Shown: one piece after another, positions 37,335-46,183 of the stretch
Numbering within the stretch: position 1 is the stretch's first letter
Layout of the letters: each line of letters begins with the position of its first letter
Assembly (NCBI RefSeq): GCF_010015445.1
Contig: NC_053126.1
Coordinates: forward strand, 18,859,669-18,923,668
DNA length: 64,000 nucleotides
Direction of reading: 5' to 3'
Origin: Perca fluviatilis
Lineage: Eukaryota > Chordata > Actinopteri > Perciformes > Percidae
The notes under the pieces: generated by a model
Databases searched by the model: none
Seen by the model: the letters and a program-made list of their open reading frames with translations, nothing else
Told to the model about the DNA's origin: nothing
Translations under genes and position numbers: made by a program

Positions 37335-38319
37335 GGAAAGGGTTGCCTGTGGAGCAGAGCATGTGGATGCCCACCCACTCAGCAGCCTCGCGGCCCTCGT
37401 CATTTCGCATCAATCCACAGCCCCTCAATATAAATAGGACAGACGTCCTAAAGCAATGCAGTACTAAGAGAGGAGATGGCATTATGCATCGACCCTGGAC
37501 CCCTCAGCTTGAAATGTGACTATACACCAGCCTGTTGTAATGGCAGTTTCCCTAAAACTTGCGCACCACTCTGTTAACGGGGCACTATTTTGGCAGTAAG
37601 TTTAGATTAAATTAATGTACTTGCACTGCCTACGATAATAGTAGGTAAGTGAGCGCCAACATACATTACATCAATGAAACTGCAACTTTGGAAACATATT
37701 TGTTGTTACTTTGAAACAAGTAAAAATGTTTTTCCAACAGTTTATTACTCTTTTTTTGCTTTCTTGCACTGTTATTGGAGCTATCACACACACACTATAC
37801 AGTATACAATGAACTAACTTCTTTACAGCACTGAGTTGTCCCTTAATTTTCACTGTGGAACCTCAAACATAAAGTGAAGCATGCTAGAACAACTTTTTGT
37901 AATTTTCTTTTCAATTAGGTGCTAATTTGAATGGGTAGAATCAATACATAGCATGCAGCAGGAACACAAAGTCTGTCTGTTTTGGTCCAATTTGAAACAT
38001 GTGCAAAACACTATTAGTGCAAAAGCACAACAAGTAAGAAGTACGGAGCACAGTGCAAGGGTGTTTGATGAAAGTCAATATGACTTTTTCCTGTAGAAAG
38101 TACAAATTAGGCTAAATATGTGAGCAAATGTATCTTGGCTGTAAGGAATTGGAGGTGCATTAAAATAGAGAGTACAGTTCCACGCGGTAGCTTCCCCGTG
38201 GCGTCACAGAAGCTTCACACTTCATTACTGCAAGGCCAGCGACGTGTGAAGCCATTATGTAGGAGCAGTGGGAAAGGCGAGCGTGCGTTTGTGTGCATGT
38301 GTTGGGGGTATAATGAGGA

Positions 38320-38320
38320 G

Positions 38321-38393
<73 letters not shown>

Positions 38394-38408
38394 TGTGTGT
38401 GTTTGTGT
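38320..38408. repeat. (GT)n microsatellite with GTAT interruptions
   Basis: GT array broken by four TATG-type units at about 38340-38362 and by TTTG units at its end. Confidence 0.95.
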
Positions 38409-40242
38409 CAGGGGGGGTAAGTAATAACCCCTCTTGCTCAAAGTGCGTTCTGGAAGCAGCATCAAGCCATTCACATGGAAACATTGTTTAATATATTCAA
38501 ACAGCTGGGAGGTGTTGTCTGCTGTCCCAGTGTCAAATGAAAGAGGACGGACAAACAGCTGGCAGGGCATTTTCTTGCTCCACAGCCCTGCTTACAACTA
38601 TACTTTAAAAAACAGAGTCTGGTGCACATGCATGGAGCAATTTGCAATTAATCACATGCTAAATATGCTCCAAACTACTGTCATGCAACTTAATACAAGA
38701 CTCAGCTATATCCTTGTCTCTATCATGAGAGAAGTAAACCTATCCGTGTCCTTTACTTCCACCCAGTGGCCAAAAGTAGAATATCACACTTGTTGATAGC
38801 AACACGTCTGTATATCATCTGTGCCTCCATTTGCATAGGCAAGGACCACGGTGATTAAAACGTTAGCAGTAAAATGGTAAAAATAAATGCAATCATAATC
38901 ATACTTCTCAACTATTCCTTTTACTCAGTGCCAATGAGGCATTGCAACAGCCTTCTCAAAGGTTTACAATCAAACAAATTAGCCTTCAAATAAGTTATCC
39001 TCTTATGGTGGAAAAAATTTCAGCATTTTTTATATTTTATGATGATTATGTAGTGCCAAAGAACACTGTTCGATTGCCAGATGCCCAGTGAATTTAAGAA
39101 GAAGATTATTTTTAAAATCAGCCTTTCAATTAGGAACAAACAAGTGAGTGAACAAGTACTTCTATTAACTGCGGCACAATCAAACATTAATTTCCAATCA
39201 AAAACTTTGGAATTTATGGCAGTTTCCCAGGGCACTTTATGTGACTGCCAACGCTCAGCATTTAGCACGGATTGAAATGTTGGCTGCTGAAGTTAATTCT
39301 ACAAGCCAGACTAGCAGCATTGCAAAGTTATCCATTTTCATCAAAATGGAAAGTTGACAAAACCTGTGTTAATAGACCACAAGCTGTTATCTATAATATA
39401 TAGTCTAAATGGGGAAATCAGGTACCAAAAGTCCTGCATGTGGAACAGGTAGACATCAGAGAGGGGAAATAGAAAGATGTGAATGTATGTGGTGATTTGG
39501 AGACAGAGGAAGACAAAACATCACATAAGGGAGATTGTGAATGGATGTAGCAGGCAAATAGTTTTGCCTATTTCAAGGGCAAATATTCGATGGGAGGTAG
39601 GCTACTAGATAAAATGCTGTGGTCAGAAAGGGGCAATCAGATGGCTACCATTACAATTTGTTTTATACAGATAAAAAGAGTTCTACATTTACATAAAGGT
39701 GTTCTATTGGAACATTTAATCCATATTAATCAAGCTTTAATTTTGGACGATATTAGACTGTGAAACAAGGTATAAAAGTTATAAGCTTTAAGGCTGGAAA
39801 AAGCATTAGTGAAATTAAAGAAAAGTAGGCTAGTCTACTCAAGATTGAATTGATACAGAAATACAATTTTAAAACACGCTATGATTTGAGTGACCTGAAA
39901 GAAGTGTATTGAATAGATATGTAAACTGTTTCCATAATGGTAGAAATTAATGTTTCACAAATGCCAACAACTGAAACAAGAAAAACTGCAAAGTATAGGT
40001 TTAGTTAGCTAAATGCTTGTCTGCAGCTTCTTCGATCATTTGTTGTCACCTGACAGCTACAAATACTTTGTTAATCTACTCGATACATCAGCTGCTAAAT
40101 TAGTAATTAGAAAATGACTGCCACCATGATTCGGTTACCTCGTCGTTTCCCCCCCCCAAAAAAGCTGAAATACTTGTAGTTTTCTTTACCTTTTTGAACA
40201 GGCAATGAGAAAAGACAGCCGTGCGCCGCCGAAAAGACCCCA

Positions 40243-40265
40243 AAGGGCCAAGATGGCTGCGGCCG
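40243..40265 (+). promoter_or_regulatory. YY1-like motif over the ccdc43 start codon
   Basis: The sequence CCAAGATGGCTGCGGCC at the start codon matches the AAGATGGC core of YY1 sites, which commonly overlap translation starts of TATA-less housekeeping genes. No TATA box is evident just upstream. Binding is inferred from the motif only. Confidence 0.5.
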
Positions 40266-40426
40266 TGGCAGACGCCGGGGAGTTTGAAAGCTGGCTAAAT
40301 GATCGGCTAGACTCGTTAGAAGTGGACCGCGAGGTGTATGGGGCCTACATTTTAGGGGTCCTGCAAGAAGAGGAGAGCGACGAGGAGAAAGAAGAAGTGC
40401 TTCAAGGGATTTTATCCGCATTTCTG
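40253..40426 (+). CDS. ccdc43: ccdc43 coding exon 1
   Basis: Codons 1-58, ending LSAFL. The donor is CTG|GTGAAT, phase 0. Reading through it gives a protein tail unlike the family, which confirms the splice. Confidence 0.92.
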
Positions 40427-41168
40427 GTGAATATCCAAAGCGGCATGTCCCGCTCAGTCACCGAGGCTGTGCGGTCTCATGTGTTGCTGTCCGTCTCGTG
40501 CCGAGTGACAGCGCCGGGGTCCGCGGTCATTTATGGAGCCAAATATCGACGTAGACTATAGACTGTCAAAATAAGCGTTAGATGCGGCAGTTGTTCTTCA
40601 ACTAACGTTAAGGTCCAAACACCACAGGCAGTGAAATGAGCTGTCCAATTTAGCGACTCAATATACCTAATAATACAGTTCCTTAAAGGTCCCATGACAT
40701 GGTGCTCTTTGGATGCTTTTATATAGACCTTAGTGGTTGACCAACTGCCACTTTGCTCGTTTGAAAGCCATGATGTCTCTCTCTCATGGGTGGGTGAAAT
40801 TCTCTGTGCGGGCAAAGCAGAGAAAGGGGAGGTAACCTTGCTCCTTATGACCTCATAAGGAGAAGATTCCAGATCGGCCCATCTGAGCTTTCATTTTCTC
40901 CAAGGCAGAGCAGGATACCCAGGGCTCGGTTTACACCTATCACCATTTCTAGCCACTGGGGGACCATAGGCAGGCTGGGGGAACACATATGAATGTTAAA
41001 AAAAAAACCATAAAGTGAAATTTTCATGCCATGGGACCTGTTAAAGTGTTTAGACAAATTTGGCTAAGAAAAAGTGCTAATTGGTAGAGACAAATGTTAG
41101 GTTTGGTTAACCTTTTGCAGTTGCACACCTATGTTATGTAGTTATACTGTAGTGATATGTACTGACTG

Positions 41169-41234
<66 letters not shown>

Positions 41235-44138
41235 GTGTGCGTGTGTGTGCGTGTGTGCGTGTCTACCAGCTTGTTAGTCATACTGTTCACAGAATTCACA
41301 TGATGCCAAAATGAATACTGCTTCTGTATCAGCCTCTGTTAGTCCAACCAGATAGGGGATCACAGTACCGCTGTATGCCTCATGTGCTGTTAGTGAATGA
41401 ATCCAGCGGGTGCTGTTGTGTAGGGCCTCATCTCATACTAACAGGCTGTGATGATTGACGCCTGGCCGTCAATAACCTGGTTGGGTAGTCGGATTGAGTG
41501 TATGAAGTAAGGTGTTACCTCTACTTAACTGTTGTTTGTCCTTGTGTGCAGGATGAGGATGCCGTGGAAGATGTCTGCAAACAGATCATCAAGCAGTGGA
41601 CAGAGTGGCACAACAGATCCGCAGCCAAAAGTGATGATGATGGTATTTATGTGACTTTGATTCACCTACTTTCCCTTTTTACCTTGTCAGAATGAGTAAA
41701 AGTTCAGGGAACACATTATCAACGTTGGCAGCACCGTGATAAATCTACATAGAGTACTGTGTAGTTATAATGCAACCATAAATCAACGGAAATAAGAACA
41801 TAATCTTGCATAAATCTTGCAACAATGTAATCCAACTCTCCATGAAGAGGTATATAGTCATATAAGAATTCATATAGGCATTTCAAAAGTCCAAAATATA
41901 GCCAGCAGGCTCATCATCTCATTTAAATCTTGACTAAACAGAGCATAGACAGATTACTGATAAGCCCTTTGAGTTTGAAATCATTTGCTTTGACTTTGGA
42001 GCAGAGTAAACAAAGACAATTTTGTCTCATGGAGAGATTATCATTTCCTGAAAGAAAAAAAAAAACCGTAACAAAACTGATACTACAGAACGCTCTTATT
42101 GTGGTCTGATTAAGTGTTTACCCCAATATTTCCACTAAGTTTGTTTTGTCAGTGTCATTACTGGGAAGCTATAATTTACTGTGTACATAACCATAAGGAT
42201 GTGTACACTGTCTGGAGCCTCAGGCTCAGATGGGCGACCACGTGGCTCCTTCGGTTTACGTACCTTCATATTGACAGTGAAAAGCCGGTACTAAATGTTA
42301 GTTTGGTTTATTGATTTTATTTATTCACAGTTTGGCTGTGTTCTGTCATTTCTTTCCTGCAGCTGAGGTCCAGGCCATCGCCAGTATGATAGAAAAACAA
42401 GCTCAGATTGTGGTGAAACACAAGGTAGTGTCTGAGGCGTCAAAGGAAAGGAAAGAAGCCCTCCTCGCTCAATACGCTAACATTACAGACGACGAGGAAT
42501 ATCCTTTTTTTTTTTTTTTTTTTTTTGCAAGTTGTAAAGTTTATTTCATTAACCAATGTTTCCGTGAGCATGCAGACAGCCTGTCCATGTTTTATGTTGT
42601 CTCATCCAGTGAATGTTTCCTTCAGACACACTCTGTCATAAATCCTTAAAGGTACCCTGCCATACAAAATCGTTCTTACTTGCATTTTTTGAAATATGTT
42701 AGGTCCATATGTGTTTGTGTTATGTTGTGAATGTGAAAATGAACTGCTACCTCCTTTGTCAGCTCTAGCCACTGATAAGAAATAAGCAGAGAAATCAGGC
42801 CAATTACCAAAGCTGGTCAGTCTGACATTATATTGCCTGAGCTCATTCATTCATTCATTAGCTCACCCAGTTGGGCTGGGTAAAGGATTCTGACAGCCAG
42901 GCTCTCATTAGCTAGCTGTTAGCCAATCAGATTCAAACAGCTTAGCTTGTTGAATATTAATTAGAAGTGGCAGAAATCGAGCTGAGTCTTCCTGTAGGCT
43001 TTCTATACCACGCTAGACTGGCTTGAAACAAGATAACCAAGGCATTTTTTCCACAAAAAAATGAGTCCATGGTAGAACTTCAGACATTACCACAAAGTAA
43101 TGAAATAAGTGTGGCAGGGCACCTTTTAAAGTGCTCATATTATGCTCATTTTCAGGTTCATAATTGTATTTAGAGGTTATATCAGAATAAGTTTACATGG
43201 TTTCATTTTAAAAAAACGTATATATATATTTTTTTGTTGTACTGCACATTGCTGCAGCTCCTCTTTTCACCCTGTGTGTTGAGCTCTCTGTTTTAGCTAC
43301 CGAGTGAGGCATCGCACTTCTGTTCCATCTTTGTTGGGAGTCACACATGCGCAGTAGTTAGGTAAGGACTACTAGCCAGTCAGTAGCAGAGTATGAGGGC
43401 GTACCACACTAGCAGCTAGGCGAGCATTATAACATGTGATACAAAGTGAAACACGTTCATCACGAAGTAAAGGCTGGACTACAATAGAGCTGTTTGGAGC
43501 AGTTTGTGAACAGTGTTTTCTGTTGGAGATGGTAAGTCCCTTTGGGGTGGACTTTGGGCTTGTTCACTTTGTAAACCTATAACATGCACAAAAAAGATAC
43601 ATAACACAATAAAGGAAAGGGAAAAAGCATAATATGATCACTTTACGATGTCAGTTCTTTCCTTGACAAAATCACTGAAGCTGAAGAAGAGGAGCAAACA
43701 AGTGGAAACTGCTTTACTGGAAATGATAAATGTATCCTTTCTAAAGCTGTTTCTGACCAGAGGCAGTTTGAAATCTCACGGAATTCAGTGTTACTAATTC
43801 CAATAGCAATGGATAATGCAGTAGTTGCATAACCCTGAGTAGACAATACATTATTCCGACCATTTACACCTCCATAGTGGTATTCTGTAGTAATGATACA
43901 CTAGCAGAGTACTTTGCTTTCATCCAGCTGTCCTTTACTGAAAGTGTCAGCCCTGTTTAAGAACACCAACGTGGAAGAGGTGCTGAGCAGACAAAAGCAA
44001 AAGCGGGACCAGGCTCGTGAAGACTCTCAGAAGAAGAAGGAGGGGGACAAGATGCAGCGGGAGAAGGACAAGCTAGCCAAACAAGACCGAAAAGAGAAGG
44101 AGAAGAAGCGTACACAGAAAGGTGAACGCAAAAGATAA
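40253..44138 (+). CDS. ccdc43: Ccdc43, coiled-coil domain-containing protein 43 (5 coding exons)
   Basis: Joined exons 40253-40426, 41552-41642, 42363-42498, 43676-43731 and 43951-44138 give 645 nt, or 214 aa plus stop; the human protein is about 224 aa. The N-terminal part ([20 protein letters not shown], then [10 protein letters not shown] and LQGILSAFL) matches the conserved start of CCDC43. The middle holds [18 protein letters not shown] and [13 protein letters not shown]. The C-terminus is [15 protein letters not shown] followed by a highly charged Lys/Glu coiled coil ending in RTQKGERKR. An in-frame ATG lies 48 nt upstream at 40205, but 40253 is preferred because MAAAVADAG resembles the human start and the codon lies in a YY1-like site. 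Exons 3/4 and 4/5 are separated by U12-type introns. The molecular function is not well established, and I infer none beyond the family name. It is tail-to-tail with meioc. Confidence 0.95.
40683..41044. mobile_element. TTAA-flanked MITE in ccdc43 intron 1
   Basis: The ends TTAAAGGTCCCATGACATGG and inverted TTAACAGGTCCCATGGCATG are imperfect inverted repeats bounded by TTAA, 362 bp. There is no coding capacity. The structure fits a piggyBac-like MITE. Confidence 0.75.
41171..41263. repeat. (GT)n microsatellite in ccdc43 intron 1
   Basis: About 46 GT units; the right end has a GTGTGTGC periodic variant. Confidence 0.96.
41552..41642 (+). CDS. ccdc43: ccdc43 coding exon 2
   Basis: The acceptor is TGTGCAG|GATGAG and the donor is GATG|GTATTT, phase 1. 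It encodes [16 protein letters not shown] and the following residues to SDDD, matching the human NICKEIVERW segment. Confidence 0.92.
42363..42498 (+). CDS. ccdc43: ccdc43 coding exon 3
   Basis: The acceptor is CCTGCAG|CTGAGG. It encodes [18 protein letters not shown] to ITDDE. The exon ends GAGGA and is followed by ATATCCTTTT, a U12 AT-AC donor (phase 2). No GT donor in the right frame is available. Confidence 0.92.
42646..43129. mobile_element. TTAA-flanked MITE in ccdc43 intron 3 (first of two)
   Basis: The ends TTAAAGGTACCCTGCCATAC and inverted TTAAAAGGTGCCCTGCCACA are bounded by TTAA. It shares its right TTAA with the next MITE, so the two abut. Confidence 0.72.
43126..43646. mobile_element. 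TTAA-type MITE in ccdc43 intron 3 (second of two)
   Basis: The left end TTAAAGTGCTCATATTATGC and inverted right end GTAAAGTGATCATATTATGC match. The right target site is TTAC, probably a mutated TTAA. Its end lies 12 bp before the U12 branch site of the intron. Confidence 0.72.
43676..43731 (+). CDS. ccdc43: ccdc43 coding exon 4 (56-nt exon between two U12 introns)
   Basis: This short exon follows an AC acceptor (AAATCAC|TGAAG) and is followed by GTATCCTTTC. With the split codons it reads [19 protein letters not shown], aligning to human EDEADEKDDSG...GSDK. It is too short to stand out without the splice signals. Confidence 0.88.
43732..43950 (+). other. U12-type GT-AG intron (ccdc43 intron 4)
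   Basis: The intron starts GTATCCTTTC, the minor-class GT-AG donor. It ends GTCCTTTACTGAAAGTGTCAG minus one base at the front: a branch-like TCCTTTAC with the adenosine 13 nt before the last base. It is 219 bp, phase 1. Joining across it yields [14 protein letters not shown]. Confidence 0.85.
43951..44138 (+). CDS. ccdc43: ccdc43 coding exon 5 (terminal)
   Basis: The acceptor is AGTGTCAG|CCCTG. It encodes [11 protein letters not shown] and the Lys/Glu-rich coiled coil to GERKR and TAA. Confidence 0.93.
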
Positions 44139-44657
44139 AACCAAGAGAAAAGACACTTTGTGTGTGGAAATGTTTTGTTGTGAGACAGAGATGAAAAACG
44201 GTCATTGCCTCTTTTTAGCTGAACCTTATTGGCCCATTCAGTATGTGAACATGTCTTCATCAGACGCTCCATGTTAATAACTTTCTTTTCATATGTGTAA
44301 AAAACAATGTATTAGATATTGCGCAAATCTTTATATGATTGACAGCAATCATACGTCAATGCAAAAATAATTAGCTGATTTGAGTCTCTGCCGATATGTT
44401 GTTGCGACGAGTGTGAAAGCATAAGCTTTGACACGGTTACCCCTCAAATGATCAAAGTATCCACTTAAAACACAAATTGCATTGATTATGGTAAAAGCAG
44501 AGGAATGCTTGTAACGCAACTCAGTCCAGAGTTTCTGCTATTATCCACTGTGCCAATATGCCTTTCATTTCTTTACATCTTTTAAGTAAGGCAAGTGTCA
44601 AACTCTTGTGTTCATTTTTGATGCTTAAGGTTTAACTGTCTATGCATTTTGTCTGAG

Positions 44658-44663
44658 AATAAA
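44658..44663 (+). other. Probable poly(A) signal of ccdc43
   Basis: AATAAA lies about 520 nt after the ccdc43 stop codon, and the region before it has no competing canonical hexamer that I noticed. The 3' UTR would run from 44139 to roughly 44680. Confidence 0.6.
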
Positions 44664-44792
44664 CCCAAAAGAGCGGTTGCAAATTATACCTCAAATATAT
44701 CATGTACCATCATTTGAATGTTTATAATGAGGTTCATCATTTTTTGAAATGAATTAAAAAAAAAAAAAAAACATTCCAGCAATTTGGATTGC

Positions 44793-44798
44793 TTTATT
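44793..44798 (-). other. Probable poly(A) signal of meioc
   Basis: TTTATT on the plus strand reads AATAAA on the minus strand, about 1.2 kb past the meioc stop. The meioc and ccdc43 3' ends would then face each other about 100 bp apart. Confidence 0.45.
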
Positions 44799-45035
44799 TT
44801 AAAATTTTCCTTTTTACAGAACAAGTAACAAGAAAAAACACAACATGAACATTAAAATGGCAGGGAATGGAACCACTCGTTCACAAAGCATAGTCAGTGA
44901 ATACGTCTACGGACTGATGCTGCGAGGGAGTTGTTGCTTGATGTAGCTTTGTAATGGATACAAGCTTGGTCCCTAGCTGACAAACTGTCACACTGATAAG
45001 AATATTATTTGATAATAATGTCTGAAATAAATCAG

Positions 45036-45545
45036 ATGGAAAGTGTGATTATTACATTTAAATTTAAAACGCTGAAAGTATCAGTAGGGGTTTTTTTCCA
45101 GTTAAAACTTTTGACCAAATTAAACAGTTTTCTGATTACAGTGTTGAGATAACAGAAGAAAAAATAAGTTTCAGAAATTAAGTGGAACTTTTCAGAAAAC
45201 ATTTTATAATTCAGCATGTTCATATTAAAGCAAGTCTTCAAAGACTTAACTGTATCCAGAGAATTCTTATTTTTTTTTACTTAGCTATATTACATTTCAC
45301 TGATACAAATATTTGTTATGTTTCTAATGGAAAATGTGATTAATACATTTAAAACAGTGAACTTTGTTTCCTCTGAAGTTTGAGTGTCTTTAGCACAGTT
45401 CAGACTTCACCAAATTGCAGATAAATAAATACAAAAACTCAGATTATAACATGTTACGGTTACATAAGAAAAACTGAAGCTACAGAAATTAATTAGAACA
45501 TTTTCAAAAAGATTGTAATATTTAGCATGTTTGTTTTAAACTACT
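45036..45545. repeat. Diverged ~300-bp tandem duplication in the meioc 3' flank
   Basis: The segments 45036-45233 and 45330-45541 share ordered blocks: GGAAARTGTGATTAWTACAT, CACCAAATT/GACCAAATT, CAGAAATTAA and TTYAGCATGTT. Identity is partial, so the duplication is old. It lies in the probable meioc 3' UTR. Confidence 0.6.
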
Positions 45546-45992
45546 GCCCTAATGATTCAATTATTGCTTTGGAATACCCAGAACTGAGGTCCCATTACAT
45601 TCCAATAAATAAGTAAAACAATGAAGAATTCACTGAAATCTTCCTCATAAATAGTGCCTTTAAATACAACGGTGATGGAGCAAGGTTCACGTTAATTTGG
45701 AACTGACACTAATTAAATGAAATGAAGTTAAGATGCAGCAGGATAAATGACATTTCATGCAATTCCTACAAAACAAATGTTAGCCACCTGGAACTCCTAG
45801 GTGCCACAAAGTGCAGCCATCATCAAGCTTCACATTACTCATTTCATATTCTGCAGTGATCACTGTGTTGCAGGTAAAATGTCACTATAGACTTTTGTCA
45901 TTTGTTTTTTACATAACCCTGTTGCCTATGGGAAATGTTTAATCTGGACAGTGGTTTTCAAGACATTTAGCTCATGCTTGTTGCCTGCTAAT

Positions 45993-46183
45993 TCATAACT
46001 TAAAAGAGTATCCCTCAAATGGAGAGGAGCTCCTCTCTGTGTGTGTGGCCTCCCTGTTAACATGGTGGTCCTGCCTCTTGATAGGTTTTGGTAGTGTCAT
46101 CTGGAGAGCAGACCACAGGGCTGTGCGGATCTTCCTCGTGGTAGCAGCAAGGTCCTTCAGCGCAATGACCAACAACAGGGCGT
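45993..46183 (-). CDS. meioc: meioc coding exon 7 (terminal)
   Basis: The acceptor is TTTCATAG|ACGCCC. It encodes DALLLVIALKDLAATTRKIR, TALWSALQMTLPKPIK and a short variable tail ending FEGYSFKL and TGA. Confidence 0.92.

Larger units (their letters stand above)
36701..40252. other. Intergenic sequence upstream of ccdc43
   Basis: Two GT microsatellites and otherwise AT-rich unique DNA. A stretch at about 39060-39280 is free of stops on both strands but not recognisable. The last 100 bp before the ccdc43 start are GC-rich. Confidence 0.5.
42499..43675 (+). other. U12-type AT-AC intron (ccdc43 intron 3)
   Basis: The intron starts ATATCCTTTT, a perfect minor-class AT-AC donor. It ends TTTCCTTGACAAAATCAC, with a near-consensus U12 branch site and the branch adenosine about 9 nt from the terminal AC. 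It is 1177 bp, phase 2. A poly-T run follows the donor directly, and two TTAA-type MITEs fill most of the length. Confidence 0.9.

Noticed and set aside
37207..37519. Frames rich in Cys-Val or Thr-His repeats at CA/TG arrays
   Set aside because: They are translations of microsatellites, here and at 4.3, 5.2, 32.0, 38.3 and 51.2 kb.
1..40000. CRISPR arrays, operons, phage or other prokaryote-type systems
   Set aside because: Gene structure, repeats and introns are those of a vertebrate genome, and no such arrangement is present.
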